Assembly (NCBI GenBank): GCA_022800935.1 | Contig: JAAWRH010000006.1 | Span: 50,471-114,470 of the forward strand | Length of the DNA: 64,000 bases | Direction of reading: 5' to 3' | From: Oscillospiraceae bacterium | GTDB lineage: Bacteria > Bacillota > Clostridia > Oscillospirales > Ruminococcaceae | Shown: piece after piece, positions 43,820-51,943 of the stretch | How the letters are laid out: each line of letters begins with the position of its first letter | Numbering within the stretch: the first letter of the stretch is position 1 | The notes under the pieces: model-generated | What the model saw: only the letters and a program-made list of their open reading frames with translations | Database searches by the model: none | What the model was told of the DNA's origin: nothing | Position numbers and translations under genes: made by a program

Positions 43820-44770
43820 TCAGAACAGGCTGGTTTCCCCGACGCGGCTGGCAATCCAGTTGACCAGCATCAGCATAAGAAGGGATACAACAGACTGGAA
43901 CAATCCGATTGCAGTGGAATAGCTGTACTGCATCCCGTTCAGGCCAACCCGGTAAACATAGGTTGAGATAATGTCGGAGGTGGAAAGGTTCATGTCGTTC
44001 TGCATCAGGAGGGTCTTTTCATAGCCCATGGTAAGGATTCTGCCGCAGGCCATGATCAGCTGGATAATGGCGGTGGGGATAATGCTGGGCAGGTCAATGT
44101 GCCAGATGCGCCGCCAGATAGAAGCGCCGTCCATCACGGCGGCCTCGTGCAGCTCCTGGTCAACAGCGGCCAGCGCCGCCAGATAGATGACCGCGCTGTA
44201 ACCAGTGGACTGCCACACGCCGGAAAACACATATAAGGTGCGGAACAATCCAGGTTCCCCCATAAAGTGTATCTTCGCCCCGCCTACGGAGGCAATGAAG
44301 TTGTTCAGCGGGCCGGTAAGGGAAAGCATTTGCTGCAAAATGCCTACAATCAAAACCGTGGAAATAAAGTAGGGCATGTATGTCACCATCTGAACGGTTT
44401 TCCCGAACCAGTTCCACCTGGCATAGTTGAGGGCCACAGCCATGACGATTGGCGGGATGGCGGTAACAACAATATTATAAAGGGAAAGGGCGATGGTGTT
44501 CCAAAGCAGCTTGGTAAAATCCGGAGAGGAGAAAAAGCGTTTGAAGTTGTCCATACCCACCCACGGGCTTCCCCAGATGCCGCCATTAAACGAGTATTTT
44601 CGGAAAGCAATCTGAGAACCCAAAAGGGGCATATATTTGAACATGACCAGGTAAACAAGAGGCAGCGCAATGACAAAATAAAGCTGCCAATGACGCATGA
44701 TATTTTTGCGGAGCAGATATCCCTTGGTTTTGCGCAGCGGAACGGATTGCTGTTTTGTTTGTGCGGCCAT
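43820..44770 (-). CDS. Carbohydrate ABC transporter permease, LplB-type
   Basis: A 316-aa permease with six membrane segments; the N-terminal region LYFVIALPLVYLVMFKYMPL is typical. The ATPase-contact loop is LHEAAVMDGASIWRRIWHID, and the tail ends IASRVGETSLF. ATG 44770 follows GGGAGGCACGCCTTT. It lies about 100 bp after the binding-protein gene, with an intergenic hairpin, and 16 bp before the LplC-type gene. Confidence 0.88.
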   Translation of the reverse strand: MAAQTKQQSVPLRKTKGYLLRKNIMRHWQLYFVIALPLVYLVMFKYMPLLGSQIAFRKYSFNGGIWGSPWVGMDNFKRFFSSPDFTKLLWNTIALSLYNIVVTAIPPIVMAVALNYARWNWFGKTVQMVTYMPYFISTVLIVGILQQMLSLTGPLNNFIASVGGAKIHFMGEPGLFRTLYVFSGVWQSTGYSAVIYLAALAAVDQELHEAAVMDGASIWRRIWHIDLPSIIPTAIIQLIMACGRILTMGYEKTLLMQNDMNLSTSDIISTYVYRVGLNGMQYSYSTAIGLFQSVVSLLMLMLVNWIASRVGETSLF

Positions 44771-44811
44771 AAAGGCGTGCCTCCCTTTTCAATATCATCT
44801 GTTATACAAAG

Positions 44812-44837
44812 AGGGGGCCTCCTTTGGGAAGCCCCCT
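44812..44837 (-). terminator. Hairpin between binding protein and permease genes
   Basis: AGGGGGC (44812-44818) with GCCCCCT (44831-44837). It has a weak T stretch on the minus strand, so it may damp read-through or protect the upstream mRNA. Confidence 0.4.
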
Positions 44838-44867
44838 GGCCGATCAGTTGATAAATACTACAGCTGA

Positions 44868-46631
44868 TTATTGCTTAAAGGGAGATACGTCATAGGCTTT
44901 CTGGAGCAGCTCCAGGTATTCGGAAAGGCCCTGGCTCTCCATAGCCGCCAGATAGGCGTCCCAATCATTGTCAACGCTCTTGGAGCCGGTGACAAACTGG
45001 GCGAGCCATTCGTTCTGGGAGGGCTGGAGGGTGGATTTTACCAGGGACATCTGGGCGGTGTCTTCCTCGGACATATACATGTCGGGCAGAATGGTGCTCA
45101 GATCCTGTTTTACCTTCTCATGCTCCTGGGAGGCGCGGTACATCACAATGCCGCGTCCGGTCAGAGGAGGCACGTCGTCCGCATAGGGATTCTGGTTGGT
45201 GGTAACGGAGGTGACAAAGTAGGGATCGCGAACCAGACCCATCAGCTGGGCCCATGTATGGTTTTTCAGCCCGGAGGTAAGGGTGGTATATGCGGCGGGC
45301 TTGCCGTCCATATCCAGTTCATTGGCTTCGGCCTTTCTCCAGTCCTCGCCTTCCACGCCGATGGCGGAGAGCATAGAACCTTCATTGGTGGCCAGCCAGT
45401 CGATCAGGCGGAAAGCGGCCTCAGGGTTGGAGCAGGAGGAAGAAATAAAGGTCATGCCGGTCTGGTACTGTACATAAGGATTCCAGGCGGCAATTCTCTG
45501 TCCGCTGGGCCCCGCCAAAGGAGCCAAGGACTGATACTGCTCCCACTTCTTGGAGAACGGCTCGGTGCTCAGGTCGCAGGCATAGCCGGGACGCTGTGCC
45601 AAGAACGCGCCAATGACTGCCACGTCTCCCGCCTCGTTCAAGTTCACCTGGGCATCCTTGTTCCATGTAAAGGATTCGGGGTTGAGCAGGCCCTCACTGT
45701 ACAGGGTGTTGAGGTATCTCAGGCCCTCGCGGTAGCCGTCCTGTACGGGGGCGTATTTCACGGTGCCGTTGTCAACATACAGCTTGTTGGTTTCGGGGGT
45801 CAGCTGGAAGGGAGCCATCAGGAAGCCGTCAATCTGGGTGCCCGCTCCGGAGGATACGGTGGACAGCGGAATCTCATCGTTGGGGTCGCCGTTGCCGTTG
45901 GCATCCTGCTCCTTAAAGGCCTTCATGACCTCGTAGAACTCCTGGGTGGTGGTGGGAACCTGAAGGTTCAGGTTTTCCAGCCACTGGTTGTTCAGCCACA
46001 GCTTCATGTTGTACTGTACATGCAGGGATCCGTCCACATTGGGCAGGGAATAGATGTGCCCATCGGGGGTGGTTATGTACTCGCGCATGCCGTCCATCTT
46101 TTCAAAGGCTGCCTTGTAGCCCACAGAGACGGTATCCAGATACTGTTCCAGAGGCAGTATCAGTCCCTGTGCGCCGAACATGGCCTCGGAGGCCTTGTCG
46201 TACCGGTTGGCGTTGCCCACGCCGGTGAGGATGATATCGGTCATATCGCCGCTGGCGAACATGGTGCTGATTTTATCGCGGACATTATCAGAGGATGCCG
46301 CGATGTTCCAGTCCAGCTTGATGCCAGTCATCTGCTCCACCAGTGGGGTCTGATCGTTGTCGGCCCAGCTGTATTCGCCGTTTCCGGGGCAGAAGATACT
46401 CAGGGTGATGGTGCCGTCCTTTACAATGGGAAGTGTTCCGGGCTCGTTAAAGGGGCTGTCATCCGCAGGCGCGCTGGATGAGGTGCTGGTACTGCTAGTA
46501 CCCCCCCCCGTGCTATTTTGGGGTGTACTTCCGCCCTGGGAAGCTGTAGAACCAGAGCTTGTGCCGGAATTACAGCCTGCTGCCGCCAGCATCAGCGCGG
46601 CCAGGATGGCCGCATAACCTTTCCTTTTCAT
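44868..46631 (-). CDS. Extracellular solute-binding lipoprotein, LplA-type
   Basis: A 587-aa sugar-binding lipoprotein. The signal peptide ends AAAGC (lipobox at about residue 20), then a Ser/Thr/Gly linker. The mature part contains LSIFCPGNGEYSWADNDQTP and later conserved blocks of the LplA family. ATG 46631 follows AAGGAG with a 12-base gap; an earlier in-frame codon at 46685 has no site. It is the first gene of the second importer operon. No ATPase is encoded, so a shared MsmX-like ATPase is likely. No glycosidase is adjacent, so the sugar is unknown. Confidence 0.9.
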   Translation of the reverse strand: MKRKGYAAILAALMLAAAGCNSGTSSGSTASQGGSTPQNSTGGGTSSTSTSSSAPADDSPFNEPGTLPIVKDGTITLSIFCPGNGEYSWADNDQTPLVEQMTGIKLDWNIAASSDNVRDKISTMFASGDMTDIILTGVGNANRYDKASEAMFGAQGLILPLEQYLDTVSVGYKAAFEKMDGMREYITTPDGHIYSLPNVDGSLHVQYNMKLWLNNQWLENLNLQVPTTTQEFYEVMKAFKEQDANGNGDPNDEIPLSTVSSGAGTQIDGFLMAPFQLTPETNKLYVDNGTVKYAPVQDGYREGLRYLNTLYSEGLLNPESFTWNKDAQVNLNEAGDVAVIGAFLAQRPGYACDLSTEPFSKKWEQYQSLAPLAGPSGQRIAAWNPYVQYQTGMTFISSSCSNPEAAFRLIDWLATNEGSMLSAIGVEGEDWRKAEANELDMDGKPAAYTTLTSGLKNHTWAQLMGLVRDPYFVTSVTTNQNPYADDVPPLTGRGIVMYRASQEHEKVKQDLSTILPDMYMSEEDTAQMSLVKSTLQPSQNEWLAQFVTGSKSVDNDWDAYLAAMESQGLSEYLELLQKAYDVSPFKQ

Positions 46632-46695
46632 TAAAATGTCACACTCCTTAAATTTATATAAACCGATATTTTCTGTACTGGACAAAATGCAGCAC

Positions 46696-46745
46696 TGTAA
46701 CCGGTTTGCGTTTTATATTTTATCATAATTTACAAACCATTACAA
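46696..46745 (-). promoter_or_regulatory. Promoter of the second importer operon with a cre-like site
   Basis: Minus strand TTGTAA (46740-46745), 17-bp spacer, TAAAAT (46717-46722). TGTAACCGGTTTGC (46696-46709, plus strand) matches the CcpA cre pattern except its last two bases and covers the start site. Carbon catabolite control is possible. Confidence 0.45.
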
Positions 46746-46795
46746 GCTTTTTCTAAAAATTTGCTAAAAATTCAATTTGGGTTCTTTAAATTTGT

Positions 46796-47155
46796 TTAAT
46801 TTGGGTTGTTTCCCAAAAAGCTCCTTAAATATACGATGTTCCGGTCAGGATCATAAAAGCTCATATTTACAGCGCCCCACGGGCGTTTAGTTGGTTTTTC
46901 AATGATTTCTGCCCCCAACGCCAAAACCTTTTGGTATTCTCTTTCCATATCCTCAACGGTAAACGCAATACACATATTTTGATTGGCATTGTTTTTGACC
47001 GAGCCGTCATTGTAAATTGTCAGCATAGTCCCTTCCCCAATGATAACCTGATGCACCGTGTCGTTGCTGCCGTTGTCTGTTTCAAGCAGAGCCTTATAAA
47101 AATTTGCCAATACGGCAACCTTGTTGGTCAATAGTCCAACCTCACCCAATCGCAT
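46796..47155 (-). CDS. VOC family protein (glyoxalase/bleomycin-resistance fold)
   Basis: A 119-aa protein of the vicinal oxygen chelate superfamily. It starts MRLGEVGLLTNKVAVLANFY, and the second beta-alpha repeat contains PWGAVNMSFYDPDRNIVYL with the usual metal-ligand Glu replaced by Val-Tyr. It may be a sequestering or vestigial member. ATG 47155 follows GACGGAGGGATTCT. It lies just after the HAAS-domain gene on the same strand (12 bp), so the two may be co-transcribed. Substrate unknown. Confidence 0.75.
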   Translation of the reverse strand: MRLGEVGLLTNKVAVLANFYKALLETDNGSNDTVHQVIIGEGTMLTIYNDGSVKNNANQNMCIAFTVEDMEREYQKVLALGAEIIEKPTKRPWGAVNMSFYDPDRNIVYLRSFLGNNPN

Positions 47156-47167
47156 AGAATCCCTCCG

Positions 47168-47644
47168 TCAAGAGCCCTTTTTGTGTTTGAAAATATAACG
47201 CACCAGCAAAATGACCGCCGCAATCAGCGCGGCAACTCCCAGCGCCCCGGTCCAGAAGGAGATGTCCGGTCCCGTTGTAGTGACAAAAATTGCCGTCGGT
47301 CCGTCGGCCCCTCCGATGATTCCCTCAATGGCTCTCTGAACCCCCAATGCCTTATGCACCGCATACAGCGCAAAACACAGCATCGAGAAAATAAAGGTAC
47401 CGGCAATGCCCCAAATCTGCCTTTTCTGCCGGCGGAACTCGTCAAAACGGTGAAATCCAAGCTGTTCGTCCAGGCTCTTTACAAATTCCTCCGGCGTGCC
47501 CAGCCGCCGGATTACCTCTTCCTCCGTCTCCCCGTGCTCCTTTGCGGAGTCAAAGGCCTCCTCCAGATCCCGCAGAACCTCCCTTTTGGCCTGGCGGGGG
47601 AGGGGAAGCAGCTTCTCAACCTCCCGGATATACTGTTCCTTCAT
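47168..47644 (-). CDS. HAAS/DUF1700-type membrane protein
   Basis: A 158-aa protein. The first 60 residues, YIREVEKLLPLPRQAKREVL and GETEEEVIRRLGTPEEFVKS, are the HAAS signalling domain often found next to PadR regulators. Two membrane helices follow. Between them is IIGGADGPTAIFV, identical to the core motif of sodium-pumping decarboxylase beta subunits, an unexpected match. ATG 47644 follows GAGAGGAGAGATTGTC. It starts 14 bp after the PadR gene. Confidence 0.75.
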   Translation of the reverse strand: MKEQYIREVEKLLPLPRQAKREVLRDLEEAFDSAKEHGETEEEVIRRLGTPEEFVKSLDEQLGFHRFDEFRRQKRQIWGIAGTFIFSMLCFALYAVHKALGVQRAIEGIIGGADGPTAIFVTTTGPDISFWTGALGVAALIAAVILLVRYIFKHKKGS

Positions 47645-47658
47645 GACAATCTCTCCTC

Positions 47659-48003
47659 TCAATCCTGTTCTCCGATAAAACGGTTGATACATTTTGTATA
47701 ATCTCCCCAGAAATTTACCATTTCCTGAAGGGTAGCCTTTCCGTCCTCGGTCAGGGAATAATACTTTTTGGAGCTCCCATTGGCTGCCGCCGGGGCAATT
47801 CTGCACTGAAGCAGTCCGGTTTCCTGAAGCCGGTACAAGATTGGATAGACCGTTCCCTCTCTGGCATACCCCAGGACAGAGGCCCCTCGTTCGTTCAGCT
47901 CGGCGATGATTTCATACCCATAGGTTTCCTTACGGGCAATCAAGCTCAGCAGCACCATTTCCAGCGAGCCCTTTTTGAATTGCTGTATGTATTTTTGATT
48001 CAC
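47659..48003 (-). CDS. PadR family transcriptional regulator
   Basis: A 114-aa winged-helix repressor. It begins NQKYIQQFKKGSLEMVLLSL and includes ETYGYEIIAELNER, EGTVYPILYRLQETGLLQCR and KKYYSLTEDGKATL, the full PadR pattern. The start is GTG 48003, which gives the usual N-terminus and has AAAGGAG 11 bases upstream; a further upstream frame extension looks unlikely. It is the first gene of the PadR-HAAS(-VOC) operon. Two overlapping palindromes between promoter and start codon suggest autorepression. Confidence 0.92.
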   Translation of the reverse strand: MNQKYIQQFKKGSLEMVLLSLIARKETYGYEIIAELNERGASVLGYAREGTVYPILYRLQETGLLQCRIAPAAANGSSKKYYSLTEDGKATLQEMVNFWGDYTKCINRFIGEQD

Positions 48004-48025
48004 GGGGCAAGCGACTCCTTTCCAC

Positions 48026-48087
48026 AATGCTATTTAGCATTGCTAAACTGTTAAGCTAATTATATACTTTCCAAGGGCATTTGTCAA
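48026..48087 (-). promoter_or_regulatory. PadR operon promoter and palindromic operator
   Basis: Minus strand TTGACA (48082-48087), 17-bp spacer, TATAAT (48059-48064), a perfect consensus. Downstream lie AATGCTATTTAGCATT (48026-48041) and TTTAGCATTGCTAAA (48033-48047), two overlapping palindromes fit for a PadR dimer. Confidence 0.8.
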
Positions 48088-48186
48088 CCAGAAAAGCAGC
48101 CAGGCAGTGCTGGGTTCAATAGAATTTCCTGTTAATTCTTTTAAAACATCGCCGGATGTGCTATAATCTAGGCAGGAGGGATTCTT

Positions 48187-48759
48187 ATGAAAAAATTCTT
48201 TACATTGTTGCTTTGTCTGTTTTTAACCGTGTGCCTTGGATGCTCATCCTCTCAGCCTGCACCGGTCACATGGGGAGAGGACGACCTCTCTGTTACCCAG
48301 GTTTCGTCCCAGTCTGTTATCAGCTACGGCATGACAAGGTCAGAGATTGAGCAGATTGTAGGGGAGGAAAGGGGCGTCAGCACCGCATCCACCACCAAGG
48401 ACGATTCCATCTACTATGGAAACCTATATGTGGGGTACCGGGACGACATGGCAGCGGAGCTGGTGATAGAAAGCGACACCTACCGCACCGCCAAGGGCGT
48501 CACCATCGGCGACACCAAGGAGGAGGTGGAAAGACGCTGCGGCGAAACAGACTATACCCGCGGCACCATTATCGTGGGCAGCACCGCTTATCTGATGCAG
48601 TACCTCTTTGACCAGAAGGGGAACCTAATTCCAGAAGATAATATTCCGGACCAAATCACCACCTCCAACGATTTCTACACTGTGTCCTTCGAGTTTGAGA
48701 AAAATAGGGTAGTCCGCATTCGGATATGCGACGCACGCTTTTCCTTCAGCCGTACATAA
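48187..48759 (+). CDS. Lipoprotein with two SmpA/BamE-like repeats
   Basis: A 190-aa lipoprotein; the signal peptide ends CLGC (about residue 19). The mature part has two similar segments, YGMTRSEIEQIVGEERGVS and KGVTIGDTKEEVERRCGETD, which follow the 'G-M-T-x-x-x-V-x-x-x-x-G' pattern of SmpA/BamE-like domains; in Gram-positives their role is unclear. ATG 48187 follows CAGGAGGGATTCTT. A hairpin (48765-48798) separates it from the next gene on the same strand. Confidence 0.75.
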   Translation: MKKFFTLLLCLFLTVCLGCSSSQPAPVTWGEDDLSVTQVSSQSVISYGMTRSEIEQIVGEERGVSTASTTKDDSIYYGNLYVGYRDDMAAELVIESDTYRTAKGVTIGDTKEEVERRCGETDYTRGTIIVGSTAYLMQYLFDQKGNLIPEDNIPDQITTSNDFYTVSFEFEKNRVVRIRICDARFSFSRT

Positions 48760-48815
48760 AACAATACGGAGCGGTTTTCAGCGAAAAACGCTCCGTAAGG
48801 AGGGCGGAAAGCAAT

Positions 48816-49442
48816 ATGGCTTCCATTATGATACATCTCCAGACCGCCCACCGGCTTTTGCAGCCGGGCGGCCTTCTTTTCCAAAGGGTTCGGGACCCCG
48901 GACAGTACTACCTGGGCGTAACCGCCCCGGACAGCGTGAACCTGGACAGCTTTGCCTCCAAGGAAATCCGCTGGGCTGCCCATCTCCGGGCCAAAACGCC
49001 AAAGGAATGGTACCAGAACATTGAGGAGTTCTATCAAAAGCGGCGCAAAAAAGCCGATCCGGACTTTCTCCTGGGTTATATCTTCCACAACATCACCGAC
49101 GCCGCCTTTGACGAAACTCTCCACAACCCCATTTGGGCAGCGGCGGGAAGGGCGTATGGTTCCGCCATGTCCGTCAACGACGCGGGATGGGAGGAAAGCT
49201 TCCGCTATGACATGTCCCAGCGGGAGGCGGACTGGTGGAAGGAGGTCCGGCCCGCTCTGGCCGGGGCCCGCTGTCGGGATTTCCACACCATTTCCGGGGA
49301 GCAGATGGGCCGCCACCGGGACCATCTGCTGACAGATTACTGGGACCGCCCCTGCCAGGAGCCGCCCAAGGTAATTACCAGGGAAATGGTATGGCTGCTG
49401 GCGGATTATACCGAGGGTCCGCTGGCGAAAATTTTAAAATGA
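48816..49442 (+). CDS. Zinc-dependent phospholipase C-like protein
   Basis: A 208-aa protein. The start MASIMIHLQTAHRLL, then YYLGVTAPDSVNLDSF and LLGYIFHNITDAAFDETLHN resemble the helical zinc-dependent phospholipase C/S1-P1 fold, in which His and Asp residues bind zinc. No signal peptide is present, so it is probably intracellular, and lipase activity is not established for such members. ATG 48816 follows TAAGGAGGGCGG; the in-frame codon at 48726 lies inside the previous gene. A terminator follows. Confidence 0.6.
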   Translation: MASIMIHLQTAHRLLQPGGLLFQRVRDPGQYYLGVTAPDSVNLDSFASKEIRWAAHLRAKTPKEWYQNIEEFYQKRRKKADPDFLLGYIFHNITDAAFDETLHNPIWAAAGRAYGSAMSVNDAGWEESFRYDMSQREADWWKEVRPALAGARCRDFHTISGEQMGRHRDHLLTDYWDRPCQEPPKVITREMVWLLADYTEGPLAKILK

Positions 49443-49477
49443 TGTTTTGGGGCCCATTGAACTGCATCATAAAAGCA

Positions 49478-49521
49478 CGGACAGAACACACCTTTTGGGG
49501 AATTCTGTCCGCGATTTTTCT
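49478..49521 (+). terminator. Terminator after the PLC-like gene
   Basis: Perfect 9-bp arms CGGACAGAA (49478-49486) and TTCTGTCCG (49503-49511), then CGATTTTTC. Confidence 0.8.
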
Positions 49522-49541
49522 CTATTGAAAATAAAGTTCCG

Positions 49542-49667
49542 CTAATTTATGACCACCTGATAGTCCTCATATGCCAGAACGTTGTTATCCATATCACGGT
49601 TTTTGTTTTGCACAGTACACCCCAGTGCTAAAACAAGCGCCCCTGGAACAGCTATTATTTTCTTCAT
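49542..49667 (-). CDS. Tiny lipoprotein, 41 aa
   Basis: A 42-codon frame translating as MKKIIAVPGALVLALGCTVQ, then NKNRDMDNNVLAYEDYQVVI and a final N. The N-terminus is a short signal peptide with lipobox LALGC, leaving a mature lipopeptide of about 25 residues. ATG 49667 follows AGAGGA with a 7-base gap. No family is recognised. It stands alone between a terminator and the GGGtGRT operon. It may be a remnant of a longer lipoprotein or a real small surface peptide. Confidence 0.55.
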   Translation of the reverse strand: MKKIIAVPGALVLALGCTVQNKNRDMDNNVLAYEDYQVVIN

Positions 49668-49879
49668 GACAAGTTCCTCTGTTAAAGGCTGCGATTTCTC
49701 TATTCAGTAATCATAAAATAAGGAAAATTACAATAAATACAAAAAAGCGCTCTACACATGCGCAAAATCCCCTTAATTTTTACAATGTCATTGTGATAAA
49801 ATATACCCCTTTTTATCACTGTTCTTTGCTTTGATACCCTGTCAAGGATTTCTACTAATAAATTTGTTCATAACATCAC

Positions 49880-49910
49880 AGCGCCCGGCTCCTGTACGGA
49901 GTCGGGCGCT
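49880..49910 (-). terminator. Hairpin after the GGGtGRT gene
   Basis: Near-perfect 13-bp arms (49880-49892 and 49898-49910). The T stretch is on the plus strand, so termination of the minus-strand operon is probable but not ideal. Confidence 0.55.
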
Positions 49911-49934
49911 GCTTTATTGATTGGGCTGCCAATA

Positions 49935-50933
49935 TTATTTGCTGGACTGTTCCACCGCAACCGCGCAGGCGACAGTGGCGCCGACCATGGGGTTGTTGCC
50001 CATGCCGATCAGGCCCATCATCTCAACGTGGGCGGGAACGGAGGAGGAACCGGCGAACTGGGCGTCACCGTGCATACGGCCCATGGAGTCGGTCAGACCA
50101 TAGGAAGCGGGGCCGGCCGCCATGTTGTCGGGATGCAGGGTTCTGCCGGTGCCGCCGCCGGAGGCAACAGAGAAGTACTTCACGCCGTTCTCCCAGCACC
50201 ATTTCTTATAGGTACCGGCCACCAGATGCTGGAATCTGGTGGGGTTGGTGGAGTTACCGGTGATGGACACATCCACCTTTTCGGCCTTCATGATGGCAAC
50301 GCCCTCCAGTACATCATTGGCTCCGTAAACGCGCACGGCAGCCTTTTCACCATCAGAGAACGCCTTCTCCCGAACCACCTTCAGCTCGCCGGTGGAGAAG
50401 TCATAATCAGTCTCAACATAGGTAAAGCCGTTGATTCTGGAAATAATGTAAGCGGCATCTTTTCCAAGGCCGTTCAGGATAACCCGCAGGGGTTCCTTGC
50501 GGGCCTTGTTGGCGGTGCGGGCAATGCCCATAGCGCCTTCCGCCGCCGCAAAGGACTCATGCCCGGCCAGGAAGCAGAAGCACTTGGTCTCTTCCCTTAA
50601 CAGCATTCCGCCCAGGTTGCCATGGCCCTGTCCAACGCTTCTCTGCTCAGCAACGGAACCGGGAACACAGAAAGCCTGCAATCCAATTCCGATGGCCTCA
50701 GCGGCGTCGGCGGCTTTGGTAATGCCCTTTTTCAGCGCAACCGCGCAGCCCAGAGTGTACGCCCATACCGCGTTTTCAAAGGCGATAGGCTGTACGCCCT
50801 TGACAATCTTTTCTACGTCGATGCCCTTGGAAAGACACAGGTCTCTCGCTTCCTCAAGCGTCTCCATGCCATATTCCTTCAGGCAGGCGTTGATTTTAGG
50901 CATTCTTCTTTCTTTACCTTCAAACTGTGCCAT
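49935..50933 (-). CDS. GGGtGRT protein
   Basis: A 332-aa protein of the GGGtGRT family, named for its own motif, seen here as ASGGGTGRTLHPDN. Other conserved blocks are SVGQGHGNLGGMLLREETKC, GHESFAAAEGAMGIARTANK and IGMGNNPMVGATVACAVAVE. The family is widespread in anaerobic Firmicutes and has no known function; it is found next to a NifU-like scaffold protein, as here. Several conserved Cys suggest iron-sulfur or thiol chemistry. ATG 50933 follows AGGAGG with a 10-base gap. It is the second gene of the operon. Confidence 0.92.
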   Translation of the reverse strand: MAQFEGKERRMPKINACLKEYGMETLEEARDLCLSKGIDVEKIVKGVQPIAFENAVWAYTLGCAVALKKGITKAADAAEAIGIGLQAFCVPGSVAEQRSVGQGHGNLGGMLLREETKCFCFLAGHESFAAAEGAMGIARTANKARKEPLRVILNGLGKDAAYIISRINGFTYVETDYDFSTGELKVVREKAFSDGEKAAVRVYGANDVLEGVAIMKAEKVDVSITGNSTNPTRFQHLVAGTYKKWCWENGVKYFSVASGGGTGRTLHPDNMAAGPASYGLTDSMGRMHGDAQFAGSSSVPAHVEMMGLIGMGNNPMVGATVACAVAVEQSSK

Positions 50934-50957
50934 GTGACAAATACCTCCTATCCTCTC

Positions 50958-51650
50958 TTATTCCTCTCTGGGGTCGATATATTTGGGAGCGTTTTCAAAA
51001 CGTCCATATGTACCCTGATGCTTATTGAACGCCTCGGTGGGGTCCATGCCTCTGCGGATATCCTGGAGCATCGGCCCAAGCTTCACAAAGCGGTAGCCGA
51101 TGGCTTCGTTGTTCTCGTCCAGGGCAATCTTCAGGATGTAGCCCTCGGTCAGCTCCAGATAACGGGGCCCCTTGGCCTTGGTGGAGAAGATGGTTCCCAC
51201 CTGGGAACGCAGCCCTTTGCCCAGGTCCTCCAGGGACGCACCCACAGGAAGTCCGCCTTCGGAGAACGCGGTCTGGGTTCTGCCGTAGACCAGCTGCTTG
51301 AAGATTTCCCGCATGGCCACATTGATAGCGTCGCACACCAGGTCGGTGTTGAGGGCCTCCAAGATGGTCTTGCCGGGGAGAATTTCACCCGCCATAGCGG
51401 CGGAGTGGGTCATACCGGTGCACCCCAGGGTTTCCACCAGGGCCTCCTCGATCACGCCGTCCTTGACGTTCAGGGTCAGCTTGCAGCAGCCCTGCTGAGG
51501 GGCGCACCAGCCGATGCCGTGGGACAGGCCGGAGATGTCCGTAATCTGGTAGGCTTTTACCCATTTGCCCTCTTCGGGAATGGGAGCCGGACCATGATGC
51601 GGGCCTTTGGTTACGACACACATACTTTCTACTTCATGGGAATAGTTCAT
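50958..51650 (-). CDS. NifU-like iron-sulfur scaffold protein, GGGtGRT partner
   Basis: A 230-aa protein with a NifU/IscU-like core: LVETLGCTGMTHSAAMAGEI followed by LPGKTILEAL, with Cys in place to hold a cluster. IGWCAPQQGCCKLTLNVKDG adds three Cys earlier. It is longer than IscU (about 130 aa) and has a C-terminal extension (about 60 aa) ending KYIDPREE. ATG 51650 follows AAAGGAGTACCGAT. It starts the operon with the GGGtGRT gene 24 bp downstream. The pair likely builds or uses a cluster on a common target, but none is known. Confidence 0.88.
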   Translation of the reverse strand: MNYSHEVESMCVVTKGPHHGPAPIPEEGKWVKAYQITDISGLSHGIGWCAPQQGCCKLTLNVKDGVIEEALVETLGCTGMTHSAAMAGEILPGKTILEALNTDLVCDAINVAMREIFKQLVYGRTQTAFSEGGLPVGASLEDLGKGLRSQVGTIFSTKAKGPRYLELTEGYILKIALDENNEAIGYRFVKLGPMLQDIRRGMDPTEAFNKHQGTYGRFENAPKYIDPREE

Positions 51651-51724
51651 ATCGGTACTCCTTTCGGTTTATTGTTTGCCCGGTTGTGTGGGAAAGAATC
51701 TGGAAGGTCTTTCTCACAACATTT

Positions 51725-51753
51725 ATTATAATAACTTTTTCCCGGTTGCGCAA
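51725..51753 (-). promoter_or_regulatory. Promoter of the NifU-like/GGGtGRT operon
   Basis: Minus strand TTGCGC (51748-51753), 17-bp spacer, TATAAT (51725-51730). Confidence 0.65.
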
Positions 51754-51780
51754 GGTGTCTTTTGTGAATTCTTTGCCATT

Positions 51781-51814
51781 CTTTTGATTTTTCTTTTGAT
51801 TTTTCTTTTGATTT
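51781..51814. repeat. Three tandem 12-bp A-tract repeats
   Basis: CTTTTGATTTTT occurs twice (51781-51792, 51793-51804) and then as CTTTTGATTT (51805-51814). On the minus strand the A-tracts lie 28 bp upstream of the -35 box at 51748. Confidence 0.6.
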
Positions 51815-51943
51815 CACCTATCTGCCTGAAAAAAGTCTTTTCATACTAAGCTCTGATTATAATTGTACAAAAGATCGGAACCAAAAAGCTTGCACAATGG
51901 TTTTTGAGCCCCATTCTTCGTCAACAATTTATCAGAGATTAGG

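Noticed and set aside
44871..46481. 536-codon frame antisense to the second binding-protein gene
   Set aside because: Shadow frame, rich in His, Val and Gly as expected for antisense of biased codons.
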